In this document: positions 1 to 7,346 of the stretch, piece after piece | How the letters are laid out: each line of letters starts with the position of its first letter | Numbering within the stretch: the stretch's first letter is position 1 | Assembly: GCA_965660195.1 (NCBI GenBank) | Contig: CBFHZM010000074.1 | Span: 1-8,033, forward strand | Direction: 5' to 3' | Length of the DNA: 8,033 bases | From: JAYODZ01 sp965660195 | GTDB lineage: Bacteria > Pseudomonadota > Alphaproteobacteria > RS24 | Translations under genes and position numbers: made by a program | Notes under the pieces: model-generated | What the model was told of the DNA's origin: nothing | The model's input: the letters and a program-made list of their open reading frames with translations, nothing else | Database searches by the model: none

Positions 1-656
1 TTTTGGGTCTGATGCTCTATGTGATGGTGCGGTTTCGCGCTGGCCGAAATCCAACGCCCTCGAAAACCAGCCATAACACGCTGGTTGAGGTGATCTGGAC
101 AGTTTTACCGATCCTCATTCTGGTGGTGATTGCGATTCCATCTTTCCGCTTGCTTTACATGCAACGCGTTATTCCTGAAGCTGAGTTGACGGTCAAAGCC
201 GTTGGTTATCAGTGGTATTGGGGCTATGAATATCCCGACAATGGCGATTTTGCCTTCGACTCGCTGATGCTGGATGACGAATCGCGTGGCGATCAACCGC
301 GGCTTTTGGCAACCGATACAGCGCTTGTAGTTCCCGTCGGAACAATTGTTCGTGTCGTTGTTACAGCAGCTGATGTGTTGCATGCTTTCGCCGTGCCTGC
401 CTTTGGTATTAAGATTGATGCGGTTCCAGGACGCTTGAACGAAGCGTGGTTCAAGGCTGAAAAAACGGGAACCTTCTATGGGCAATGCTCGGAATTGTGC
501 GGTATCCGCCATGCCTTTATGCCGATCCGCGTCGAAGTTGTCGAGAAAGATGCCTTTGCTGCTTGGGTTGAGCAAGCGAAGGAAGAATATGCTGCCCTTG
601 ATGCGCAGTCCAACCGTGTTGCAGCCTCAGCAATTAATGTGCTGAGCAAAAATTAG
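1..656 (+). CDS. coxB: Cytochrome c oxidase subunit II, CuA domain (5' partial)
   Basis: Subunit II of the aa3-type oxidase accepts electrons from cytochrome c at the dinuclear CuA centre and passes them to heme a. The reading frame is open from base 3 and enters the window inside the gene, so the signal peptide and first membrane helix are missing. Numbering codons from base 3, the visible part holds the second transmembrane helix (about 30-50), the aromatic electron-entry motif YQWYWGYEYP (69-78) and the cupredoxin domain. All CuA ligands are present: H127, C162, E164, C166, H170 and M173, within DVLHAF and CSELCGIRH. The TTG at base 3 should not be taken as a start codon. The stop TAG at 654-656 overlaps the ribosome binding site of coxA. 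Confidence is very high. Only the left end is unknown. Confidence 0.97.
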   Translation, partial: LGLMLYVMVRFRAGRNPTPSKTSHNTLVEVIWTVLPILILVVIAIPSFRLLYMQRVIPEAELTVKAVGYQWYWGYEYPDNGDFAFDSLMLDDESRGDQPRLLATDTALVVPVGTIVRVVVTAADVLHAFAVPAFGIKIDAVPGRLNEAWFKAEKTGTFYGQCSELCGIRHAFMPIRVEVVEKDAFAAWVEQAKEEYAALDAQSNRVAASAINVLSKN

Positions 657-661
657 GAGAG
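655..661 (+). promoter_or_regulatory. Ribosome binding site of coxA, decides its start
   Basis: The sequence AGGAGAG is a strong Shine-Dalgarno match that begins inside the coxB stop codon. Two in-frame ATGs follow. The one at 662 lies immediately next to the site, too close for normal initiation. The one at 668 has a spacer of about 8 bases after AGGAG. The downstream ATG also gives the MAH-type N-terminus that is common in alphaproteobacterial CoxA, so 668 is preferred. Confidence 0.75.
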
Positions 662-667
662 ATGGAT

Positions 668-2272
668 ATGGCTCACGATACAACGAGTAGCGAACATCAC
701 GAAGACCATCCAACAGGGTGGAAACGGTATCTCTATTCGACCAACCACAAAGATATTGGCACTATGTACCTGATCTTTGCGATCATCGCAGGGATCATTG
801 GTGGTGCTATGTCGGTGGTGATGCGCATGGAATTGCAGTCACCTGGCGACGGTATCTTGGGGGGCGATTATCACCTCTATAATGTTCTGGTGACCGGCCA
901 TGGACTGATCATGATCTTCTTCATGGTCATGCCAGCAATGATCGGGGGGTTTGGTAACTGGTTCGTGCCGCTAATGATCGGCGCGCCGGACATGGCCTTC
1001 CCACGGATGAACAATATTTCGTTCTGGTTGTTGCCTGCAGCTTTTATCTTGTTGCTGATCTCGATCTTTGTTGAGGGGCCTCCCGGTAATAACGGCGTCG
1101 GCGGTGGCTGGACGATCTATCCGCCGCTCTCATCAAGCGGGCAGCCCGGTCCAGCTATGGATTACGCTATCTTTTCAATGCACGTGGCGGGGATCTCATC
1201 TATTCTGGGTGCTATCAACTTTATAACCACGATCTTCAATATGCGCGCGCCTGGCATGACCATGCATAAAATGCCGCTATTTGTTTGGTCGATTTTGGTC
1301 ACGGTCTTTTTGTTGCTGCTGTCGCTGCCGGTTTTTGCTGGCGCCATCACAATGCTGCTGACGGACCGTAATTTTGGTACGACGTTCTTCGACCCTGCAG
1401 GTGGCGGTGATCCGATTTTGTACCAGCACTTGTTCTGGTTCTTTGCTCACCCTGAGGTTTATATTCTGATCCTGCCGGGTTTTGGAATTATCTCTCAAGT
1501 GGTCTCGACTTTTGCCCGTAAGCCCGTCTTTGGCTATCTCGGTATGGCTTATGCCATGGTTGCAATTGGCGGGGTTGGCTTTGTCGTGTGGGCGCACCAT
1601 ATGTACACCGTAGGTCTCTCGGTCGATACGCAAGCGTATTTTGTGGCTGCAACAATGGTGATTGCGGTGCCAACCGGCATCAAAATCTTCTCATGGATTG
1701 CGACCATGTGGGGCGGCTCAATTGAGTTCAAAACACCAATGTTGTGGGCGCTTGGGTTTATCTTCTTGTTCACGCTTGGTGGCGTGACCGGGGTGATGCT
1801 GGCCAATGCCGGCGTTGACCGCGCCTACCACGATACATATTTCGTTGTTGCCCATTTCCATTACGTATTGTCACTGGGTGCGGTGTTCGCGATCTTTGCG
1901 GGTTGGTACTATTGGTTCGGCAAAATGTTTGGCTACACCTACTCCGAATTTATCGGCAAGTTGCATTTCTGGATCACCTTTATTGGTGTGAACTTGATCT
2001 TCTTCCCGCAACACTTCCTCGGTCTGGCTGGCATGCCGCGCCGCTATGTCGACTATCCAGACGCCTATGCTGGCTGGAACTATTGGTCGTCAATCGGTAG
2101 CTATATCGCCGCCTTTGGGGTCTTGGTCTTCTTGATCGGCGTGGTACATGCCTTTGCCCGTCGTCAACCTGCGGGCGATAATCCTTGGGGGGAAGGCGCA
2201 ACGACGCTCGAGTGGACACTCAGCTCACCGCCGCCGTTCCACCAGTTCAGCGATCTCCCACGTATTAAGTAA
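668..2272 (+). CDS. coxA: Cytochrome c oxidase subunit I (aa3-type, A1 family)
   Basis: This is the catalytic subunit of the inner-membrane oxidase. It binds heme a and the heme a3-CuB centre, where O2 is reduced to water with proton pumping. The protein is 534 residues from the ATG at 668, a usual length, with about 12 hydrophobic helices. Ligands visible are H78 and H398 (heme a), H396 (heme a3), and H261, H310 and H311 (CuB), with Y265 as the expected His-Tyr cross-link partner. D108 (D channel entry), E263 and K339 (K channel) are present, which places it in the proton-pumping A1 type. One oddity is that the residue before H261 is Ala (AHPEVY, codon GCT 1445-1447), where Gly is nearly universal. 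The C-terminus keeps the TLEWTLSSPPP motif. An alternative start at 662 adds two residues. Confidence 0.98.
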   Translation: MAHDTTSSEHHEDHPTGWKRYLYSTNHKDIGTMYLIFAIIAGIIGGAMSVVMRMELQSPGDGILGGDYHLYNVLVTGHGLIMIFFMVMPAMIGGFGNWFVPLMIGAPDMAFPRMNNISFWLLPAAFILLLISIFVEGPPGNNGVGGGWTIYPPLSSSGQPGPAMDYAIFSMHVAGISSILGAINFITTIFNMRAPGMTMHKMPLFVWSILVTVFLLLLSLPVFAGAITMLLTDRNFGTTFFDPAGGGDPILYQHLFWFFAHPEVYILILPGFGIISQVVSTFARKPVFGYLGMAYAMVAIGGVGFVVWAHHMYTVGLSVDTQAYFVAATMVIAVPTGIKIFSWIATMWGGSIEFKTPMLWALGFIFLFTLGGVTGVMLANAGVDRAYHDTYFVVAHFHYVLSLGAVFAIFAGWYYWFGKMFGYTYSEFIGKLHFWITFIGVNLIFFPQHFLGLAGMPRRYVDYPDAYAGWNYWSSIGSYIAAFGVLVFLIGVVHAFARRQPAGDNPWGEGATTLEWTLSSPPPFHQFSDLPRIK

Positions 2273-2289
2273 GGGGACGATAGAAAATC

Positions 2290-3210
2290 ATGGCAGGGGC
2301 TTCGGACGGCAAGGCAGTTATCGCGCTTCCAGCAAGTTATGATGCTGGATCGGCGGGCGACTATCTTGCTTTGATGAAGCCCCGTGTCATGTCGCTGGTG
2401 ATCTTCACGGCGGGCGTTGGGCTCGCCATGGCGCCAGGAAATTTGCACCCTGTCTTGACGATCACGGCTTTGATCATGATTGCTCTTGGGGCAGGCGGTT
2501 CGGCTGCCATAAATATGTGGTTCGATGCCGATATTGACAGCCAGATGAGTCGGACGCAGGCGCGCCCGATCCCTGCTGGTAAAATGTCCGCCGAAAGTGC
2601 CCTTAACTTTGGGTTGTGGACGAGTGGCATCGCCGTCTTGTCGCTCGCTGTTTTGATTAATTACACGAGCGCCGCTTTGTTGGCCTTTACGATCTTTTTT
2701 TACGGCGTCATCTACACAATTTGGTTGAAGCGCCGGACGCCGCAAAACATTGTAATAGGTGGTGCGGCTGGGGCCTTGCCGCCCGTCGTTGGCTGGGCTG
2801 CCGTGAGTTCGGTCTGGACGATTGAGCCGTGGCTCTATTTCCTAATTATTTTTGTATGGACACCGCCCCATTTTTGGGCGCTGGCATTGTTGAAAGAGCA
2901 AGAATATGGGGCCGTAAAAATCCCCATGTTGCCCAATACGCATGGCGTTGCGACCACCAAGTTACAGATCATTATTTATTCTGTCGTGCTGGTCGCTGCT
3001 AGCTTATCGCCCGCTTATTTTGGCTTTTCTGGTAACGTCTATTTGGTGGGCGTTGGGGCAATGAATGTTGGTTTTCTGGGGCTTGCTATTTGGCTGGGAC
3101 TGTCGGGTCAAGCGATCCAACGCCCGGCAAAATGGCTGTTTGCGTTTTCGATTGCCTATTTGTTTGTTTTATTTGCGCTCTTGCCGATTGATCGGGGTTT
3201 AATGAGCTAA
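2290..3210 (+). CDS. ctaB: Protoheme IX farnesyltransferase (heme O synthase)
   Basis: CtaB (COX10 homologue) is a UbiA-superfamily membrane prenyltransferase. It adds a farnesyl group to protoheme IX to give heme O, the precursor of the heme A used by the CoxA encoded just upstream. The 306-residue product has the expected hydrophobic helices. The first Asp-rich motif NMWFDADID (N75, D79, D83) precedes SRTQARPIPAG. Family signatures follow: KRRTPQNIVIGGAAGALPP (148-166), TPPHFWALAL (191-200) and IPMLP (211-215). In the second acidic loop EQEY (203-206) stands where DY is more common, a conservative change. A purine-rich AAGGGGA at 2271-2277 lies about 12 bases before the ATG, a rather long spacer. 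The stop codon overlaps the ATG of the next small gene by one base (TAATG). Confidence 0.97.
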   Translation: MAGASDGKAVIALPASYDAGSAGDYLALMKPRVMSLVIFTAGVGLAMAPGNLHPVLTITALIMIALGAGGSAAINMWFDADIDSQMSRTQARPIPAGKMSAESALNFGLWTSGIAVLSLAVLINYTSAALLAFTIFFYGVIYTIWLKRRTPQNIVIGGAAGALPPVVGWAAVSSVWTIEPWLYFLIIFVWTPPHFWALALLKEQEYGAVKIPMLPNTHGVATTKLQIIIYSVVLVAASLSPAYFGFSGNVYLVGVGAMNVGFLGLAIWLGLSGQAIQRPAKWLFAFSIAYLFVLFALLPIDRGLMS

Positions 3211-3386
3211 TGCAAAATAAAGAAAAATCTGGTGTAGATATGTCGGGCTGGACGCCTGAATTGCTGCGTCAACGCCGGCGCCGTGCTGCTTTCATGGCGG
3301 TCGCGATTGCTGTGTTGGTGGGCTTGTTTTTCCTCGTGACTGTGGTGCGTATCACTGAAAATATTGCGATGAGGACTGGGGCATGA
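3210..3386 (+). CDS. Small single-span membrane protein of cox operon (CoxF-like)
   Basis: This 58-residue ORF starts at an ATG sharing one base with the ctaB stop (TAATG). It ends in an ATGA overlap with the ctaG start, an arrangement suited to translational coupling. The protein has a polar N-terminus, a basic cluster (R20, R22-R25), one hydrophobic helix at about 26-47, and a short tail beginning VVRITENIA. The positive-inside rule predicts the N-terminus in the cytoplasm. A small ORF with a basic stretch, one helix and a V-V/I-R/K tail commonly sits between ctaB and ctaG in alphaproteobacteria, and in rhizobia it is sometimes labelled CoxF. I recognise the position and layout rather than a diagnostic motif. 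Its role is unknown, with oxidase assembly or an accessory subunit as the natural guess. An internal ATG at 3240 could also serve as start. Confidence 0.85.
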   Translation: MQNKEKSGVDMSGWTPELLRQRRRRAAFMAVAIAVLVGLFFLVTVVRITENIAMRTGA

Positions 3387-3961
3387 CCGCACTACCCGAA
3401 CTTGAAAACCGTAATCGTCGAACTGCTTTGATTGCTGGCGCGGTCGGCGCGATGATGGTGGGCTTGGCTTTTGCCTCCGCTCCGCTTTACGACCTGTATT
3501 GTCGCGTGACAGGCTTTGGCGGCACGACGCAAGTCGCGGATGCAGCGCCCGAACAACCCATAGCGGGGCGTTCGATGACGGTCCGATTTGACGCTAGCAT
3601 TAATCGCGAATTGCCATGGGACTTTGATGCACCCGAGAAGCCTGTACGTTTGGCTATTGGCGAGACTGGGCTGGCTTTCTACAAGGTCACCAATAACTCC
3701 AATGAGCGTGTGATCGGAACGGCAACCTTTAATGTGTCTCCGCCGCAGGCAGGTTATTATTTCTCGAAGATCGATTGCTTTTGTTTCACGCGGCAAGTCC
3801 TCGAGCCTGGCGAAAGCGCAGAGTTGCCGGTCACTTTTTTTATCGATCCAGAAATTATTGATGATCCTGAGCTCGATGGTGTAAATACCGTTACCTTGTC
3901 TTATACATTTTTCAAAGCCCATGAGGCGGCCCAGTTAGCAGAAAGAAAACCGAGGGGATAA
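3383..3961 (+). CDS. ctaG: Cytochrome c oxidase assembly protein CtaG (Cox11)
   Basis: Cox11/CtaG is a membrane-anchored periplasmic copper chaperone that delivers copper to the CuB site of subunit I. The 192-residue product has a short cytoplasmic N-terminus, one transmembrane helix at about 14-33, and an Ig-like periplasmic domain. C40 sits just after the helix in YDLYCRVTGFGG. The copper-binding pair C132 and C134 lies in the diagnostic DCFCF motif. These three Cys are those expected for the family, and the length is normal. The GAGG at 3371-3374 lies 8 bases before the ATG, inside the preceding small gene, whose stop overlaps this start by four bases. This is the Cox11 family, not the unrelated caa3-type CtaG of Gram-positive bacteria. 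Confidence 0.97.
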   Translation: MTALPELENRNRRTALIAGAVGAMMVGLAFASAPLYDLYCRVTGFGGTTQVADAAPEQPIAGRSMTVRFDASINRELPWDFDAPEKPVRLAIGETGLAFYKVTNNSNERVIGTATFNVSPPQAGYYFSKIDCFCFTRQVLEPGESAELPVTFFIDPEIIDDPELDGVNTVTLSYTFFKAHEAAQLAERKPRG

Positions 3962-3963
3962 AT

Positions 3964-4797
3964 ATGGCTGATAGTCACGCAAAACATCATGATTACCATT
4001 TGGTTGATCCAAGCCCATGGCCGTTGATCTCATCTATCAGCGTCTTGTTGCTCACCATTGGTGCGGTTCAATATTTCCACTCAGATGCGCCTTGGCTCTT
4101 AGTGATCGGTTTAGTTGGTGTCATTTATTGCATGATCGGTTGGTGGCGCGACGTTATCCTTGAGGGCCAAAAAGGTGATCATACACCCGTAGTGCAGTTG
4201 CATTTGCGCTATGGAATGATCCTTTTTATCGCGTCTGAAGTTATGTTCTTCGTCGCTTGGTTTTGGGCCTATTTCGACGCCAGCCTATACCCGGGCGAAG
4301 CCATTCAAGCGTCGCGGACGGCTTTGACGGGCGGCCAGTGGCCTCCACAAGGGATTGAGACCTTTGATCCGTGGCATCTGCCTTTGATCAACACGCTGGT
4401 GCTTTTGACCTCCGGCACGACGGTGACTTGGGCGCACCATGCGCTGCAGCATGGCGATCGCCAAGGGTTGAAATGGGGGCTGGTCTTGACGGTAGCGCTG
4501 GGTGCGCTGTTCACCGTGTTTCAAGTTTTTGAATATATGCATGCCGGGTTTGGTTTTGCAGGCCATATCTATGGTGCGACTTTCTTCATGGCAACGGGCT
4601 TTCACGGTTTTCACGTTCTGGTGGGAACGATCTTCTTGCTGGTATGCTTACTGCGCTCGATTAATGGCCATTTTACCGAAAAGGCCCATTTTGGTTTTGA
4701 GGCCGCTGCATGGTATTGGCATTTCGTCGATGTGGTCTGGTTGTTCTTGTTTGTCGTTATTTACATCATCGGTGCTGGCGCTGCGGGTGCCCATTAA
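3964..4797 (+). CDS. coxC: Cytochrome c oxidase subunit III
   Basis: Subunit III is the seven-helix core subunit that stabilises the catalytic subunit and supports proton uptake through the D channel. The 277-residue product has a hydrophilic His-rich N-terminus and then hydrophobic helices through to the C-terminus. Signatures are RYGMILFIASEVMFF (82-96, including conserved E92), the ATGFHGFHVLVGT stretch (210-222), and AAAWYWHFVDVVWLFLF (247-263). Insertion of about 20 residues with GGQWPP (123-128) between helices is normal for bacterial and mitochondrial forms. A GAGGGGA ribosome binding site at 3952-3958 ends directly at the ctaG stop and lies 5 bases before the ATG. No key residue appears to be missing. 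Confidence 0.98.
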   Translation: MADSHAKHHDYHLVDPSPWPLISSISVLLLTIGAVQYFHSDAPWLLVIGLVGVIYCMIGWWRDVILEGQKGDHTPVVQLHLRYGMILFIASEVMFFVAWFWAYFDASLYPGEAIQASRTALTGGQWPPQGIETFDPWHLPLINTLVLLTSGTTVTWAHHALQHGDRQGLKWGLVLTVALGALFTVFQVFEYMHAGFGFAGHIYGATFFMATGFHGFHVLVGTIFLLVCLLRSINGHFTEKAHFGFEAAAWYWHFVDVVWLFLFVVIYIIGAGAAGAH

Positions 4798-4800
4798 TTT

Positions 4801-5184
4801 ATGGCGGCGCAGGATTTTTATCCGGCTCAATCGCCACTGACGACAGCTCTAAAGGCGCGCTGCCCCAGATGTGGGCAGGGCGCCTTATTTTCTGGCTATC
4901 TCAATTTCCAGTCCAGTTGCGATACGTGTGGGCAGGATTTTAGCCAGATTGATGCCGGTGATGGTCCTGCCGTATTCGTCATTTTGTTGGCGGGCTTGGC
5001 GATCGTCGGCGGGGCGCTCTATGTAGAAGTGCATTACCAGCCACCTTACTGGGTACATGCCGTTTTATGGTTACCGCTCGGCTTGATTTTGCCGCTGATC
5101 ATGTTGCGGCCGATGAAAGCCTGGCTGGCCGCCAAGCAATTTCAAAAAAATGCGGCGCTTGGTCAGCTCGATCATACGTTCTAG
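4801..5184 (+). CDS. DUF983 family membrane protein with zinc-ribbon-like motif
   Basis: This 127-residue protein matches the DUF983 family, which is regularly found in alphaproteobacterial cox operons but has no established biochemical function that I know of. The N-terminal part carries two Cys pairs, CPRCG (C21, C24) and CDTCG (C40, C43), spaced like a zinc ribbon or rubredoxin-type knuckle. These are followed by DFSQIDAGDGPAVFV (46-60), the family signature. Two hydrophobic helices follow at about 57-76 and 85-102, then a basic and polar tail. It starts three bases after the coxC stop with no clear Shine-Dalgarno sequence, so re-initiation after coxC translation is likely. Its position between coxC and SURF1 suggests an oxidase assembly or metal-handling role, which is an inference only. 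Confidence 0.92.
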   Translation: MAAQDFYPAQSPLTTALKARCPRCGQGALFSGYLNFQSSCDTCGQDFSQIDAGDGPAVFVILLAGLAIVGGALYVEVHYQPPYWVHAVLWLPLGLILPLIMLRPMKAWLAAKQFQKNAALGQLDHTF

Positions 5185-5190
5185 GCCCTT

Positions 5191-5928
5191 ATGCGCTTTA
5201 TTCCTTTTGTTTTAACGCTCATTATGTTGCCGGTTTTGCTTGGTCTCGGCCAATGGCAATTACAGCGCATGGACTGGAAGCAAGCTCTGTTAGCGCGCAT
5301 TGAGCAAGGTCAGTCATCCTCGGTGACCGAAATCAGAACGGCAGCTGATCTCGAGGGGCTAACAAAGGCGCAAAATGACTATATGCGGCTCCGCCTTACG
5401 GGGACATGGCGGGTCGATCTTGAGCAATACTGGTTTGCCCAAGTTAACCAAGCCCCTGAGGGTCTCGCCGCGAGTGATAAAGTCGGGTTTCATGTGTTGA
5501 CGCCTCTGCAGCTCGAAGATGGCAGTTTACTCTTTGTTGATCGCGGCTTCGTGCCTGAGCGGTTGCGATTGCCGAACGCGCGTCCTGAGAATTTACCCAC
5601 GGCTATTACCGGGGTTTTGCGTTGGCCAGATGAGCGCGGACGCTTTGACCCCGCCGACCGCCCGCAAGATGGTATTTGGTATGTCCGTGATCCGCGCGCT
5701 ATGGCGCAAGCACTTGATATTGCAGGCCGCGATTTCTTGGTAGAACAAACGACGCCGCAATCCGGTTGGCCCTATGCTGGGCAGTCACGGTTGGAACTCT
5801 CGAACCGCCATCTCGAATATGCGCTAACATGGTTTGGGTTTGCTATAATACTTGTTATTATCTCGGCAACATGGCACATCCGCCAATTCAGGAAGTTACG
5901 CTCTGACGAGCGTACCGCGCCGAACTAA
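5191..5928 (+). CDS. SURF1 family oxidase assembly protein
   Basis: SURF1 (Shy1) proteins assist assembly of cytochrome oxidase. Bacterial members have been shown to bind heme A and favour formation of the heme a3-CuB site. The 245-residue product has the family layout: an N-terminal helix at about 3-20 leading into LGQWQLQRMDWK (19-30), a large periplasmic domain with FVDRGFVP (115-122) and WPDERGRF (145-152), and a C-terminal helix at about 211-229 preceded by NRHLEYALTWFGFA (205-218). The conserved His (H208) of the second helix region, implicated in heme binding in bacterial homologues, is present. The ATG is six bases after the DUF983 stop with no strong ribosome binding site. An in-frame ATG at 5224 would cut the first helix and is less likely. 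Confidence 0.96.
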   Translation: MRFIPFVLTLIMLPVLLGLGQWQLQRMDWKQALLARIEQGQSSSVTEIRTAADLEGLTKAQNDYMRLRLTGTWRVDLEQYWFAQVNQAPEGLAASDKVGFHVLTPLQLEDGSLLFVDRGFVPERLRLPNARPENLPTAITGVLRWPDERGRFDPADRPQDGIWYVRDPRAMAQALDIAGRDFLVEQTTPQSGWPYAGQSRLELSNRHLEYALTWFGFAIILVIISATWHIRQFRKLRSDERTAPN

Positions 5929-5934
5929 GAGAGG
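5929..5934 (+). promoter_or_regulatory. Ribosome binding site of thrC supporting a GTG start
   Basis: GAGAGG begins right after the SURF1 stop and lies 8 bases before the GTG at 5943. The protein read from this GTG (MKYISTRG) matches the usual N-terminus of threonine synthase, and no ATG lies nearby in frame, so the GTG start is well supported. Confidence 0.7.
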
Positions 5935-5942
5935 CAGGACAG

Positions 5943-7343
5943 GTGAAATATATCAGCACGCGGGGCAAGGCGCCTGAGCTCGAGTTTGAAGATACGCTTT
6001 TGGCTGGCTTGGCCGAAGATGGCGGGCTGTATTTGCCGCGCCAATGGCCGCAAATGTCGTCAGCGGATATCGCCGCGCTTGCGGGGCAGTCCTATCAAGA
6101 CGTTGCGCTACGCGTGCTCGCTCCTTTTACCGGACAAGATGTGTCACAAAAAGACCTAAAGCGTTTGATTGATAAAGCCTATGCGTGCTTCACGCTGCCC
6201 GAAGTTGCCCCCTTACGACACCTCTACGATCAACAATATTTGCTCGAGTTATTTCACGGGCCGACGCTGGCCTTTAAAGATGTCGCTATGCAATTACTTG
6301 CACTCTTGATGGACCATGCGCTAACGCGGCGCAACGCGCGGGCGACGATTGTAGGGGCGACATCGGGTGATACGGGTGGAGCTGCCATAGAAGCTTTCCG
6401 CGGCAAGTCTGCCTGCGAAATATTTATTCTCTACCCGCAAGGGCGAGTATCGGATGTGCAACGCAAGCAAATGACGACGCCGCGCGAAGATAATGTTCAT
6501 GCTGTTGCCGTCGAGGGTACTTTTGATGATTGTCAGGCGCTTGTTAAAGCGATGTTCAACGATCAAGCCTTCCGCAAAAAAGTATCGCTCGCTGGCGTTA
6601 ATAGCATTAATTGGGTGCGGGTTATGGCTCAAACGGTTTATTACTTTACCGCCGCCCTGCAGTTAGGCGCGCCGAAGGCAAAGCTTGCTTTTTCCGTACC
6701 AACAGGAAATTTTGGCGACATTTTTGCCGGCTATGTCGCAGCGCGCATGGGGCTGCCGATCGAACAATTAATGATCGCCACAAATGTGAATGATATTTTA
6801 GCACGCACCTTGGCATCGGGACGCTATCAAACGGGTGAGGTTGTTGCTACCAGTTCGCCGAGCATGGATATCCAAGTGTCGAGCAATTTTGAACGTTTGC
6901 TGTTCGAAGTAGCAGGTCGCGAGGGGGCTCTTGTCGAAGACTATATGCGGGCACTGCGCGACGACGGCGGTTTTGATCTGGCGCCCGCGCATTTAGCTGA
7001 AATTCGTCAGATGTTCGCGGCGGCGCGCATTGATCAGGACGAGACAGCAGCGACGATCGCACGGGTATATGAGCGTTTGGGGATGATCCTCGATCCGCAC
7101 ACCGCCGTCGGCCTGGCGGCAGCGGAGAAAATTGACTTGCCTGATGATGTCGCGCGGATCACTTTGGCGACGGCGCACCCCGCTAAATTCCCCGATGCCG
7201 TGCAGGCGGCATGTGGCCTTTATGCTGAACCGCCAGCCCATATTGCGGCCATCTTGGATCAGGAAGAGCGATCAGACGTCCTGGCTAATGATCTGACCAG
7301 CGTTCAGGACTACATTCTGAGCCGGACGCGTCACGCGGATTAA
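5943..7343 (+). CDS. thrC: Threonine synthase
   Basis: Threonine synthase is a cytoplasmic PLP enzyme that converts O-phosphohomoserine to threonine and phosphate, the last step of threonine biosynthesis. The 466-residue product is of the longer type, with the family's N-terminal domain opening MKYISTRG and LAEDGGLYLP (23-32). The PLP lysine is K112 in HGPTLAFKDVAMQ. The phosphate-cradling SGDTGG loop is at 141-146, and VNSINWVRVMAQ (219-230) and PTGNFGDIFAGY (253-264) are also present. Translation begins at GTG. The gene follows SURF1 after 14 bases and is followed by the GNAT gene after 3 bases, so it probably shares the cox transcript. thrC downstream of SURF1 is a known alphaproteobacterial arrangement and implies no functional link with the oxidase. 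Composition resembles its neighbours. Confidence 0.97.
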   Translation: MKYISTRGKAPELEFEDTLLAGLAEDGGLYLPRQWPQMSSADIAALAGQSYQDVALRVLAPFTGQDVSQKDLKRLIDKAYACFTLPEVAPLRHLYDQQYLLELFHGPTLAFKDVAMQLLALLMDHALTRRNARATIVGATSGDTGGAAIEAFRGKSACEIFILYPQGRVSDVQRKQMTTPREDNVHAVAVEGTFDDCQALVKAMFNDQAFRKKVSLAGVNSINWVRVMAQTVYYFTAALQLGAPKAKLAFSVPTGNFGDIFAGYVAARMGLPIEQLMIATNVNDILARTLASGRYQTGEVVATSSPSMDIQVSSNFERLLFEVAGREGALVEDYMRALRDDGGFDLAPAHLAEIRQMFAAARIDQDETAATIARVYERLGMILDPHTAVGLAAAEKIDLPDDVARITLATAHPAKFPDAVQAACGLYAEPPAHIAAILDQEERSDVLANDLTSVQDYILSRTRHAD

Positions 7344-7346
7344 GCG

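Noticed and set aside
3..5. TTG at the left edge as a start codon of coxB
   Set aside because: The frame begins within the region expected just before the second helix of CoxB. The signal peptide and first helix are missing, so the gene is cut by the window edge.
105..575. Antisense open frame of 156 codons opposite coxB
   Set aside because: It lies entirely within the CuA domain coding region and its product resembles no protein family that I can recognise.
2164..2745. Long antisense open frame of 193 codons opposite the coxA end and ctaB start
   Set aside because: The product is rich in Arg, His, Ser and Gln with no recognisable domain, spans the junction of two certain genes, and mirrors their codon bias. 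It is a shadow frame.
3392..3922. Antisense open frame of 176 codons opposite ctaG
   Set aside because: ctaG on the + strand has all Cox11 motifs. The antisense product has no domain or ribosome binding context and no supporting neighbour.
4453..4462. Palindrome GGCGATCGCC, resembling a highly iterated palindrome or operator
   Set aside because: I noticed it only once in the window. It lies inside the coxC coding sequence and encodes ordinary residues, so chance is sufficient.
5926..5945. Possible terminator or promoter between SURF1 and thrC
   Set aside because: The gap is only 14 bases, is taken up by a purine-rich ribosome binding site, and holds no inverted repeat or T-run.
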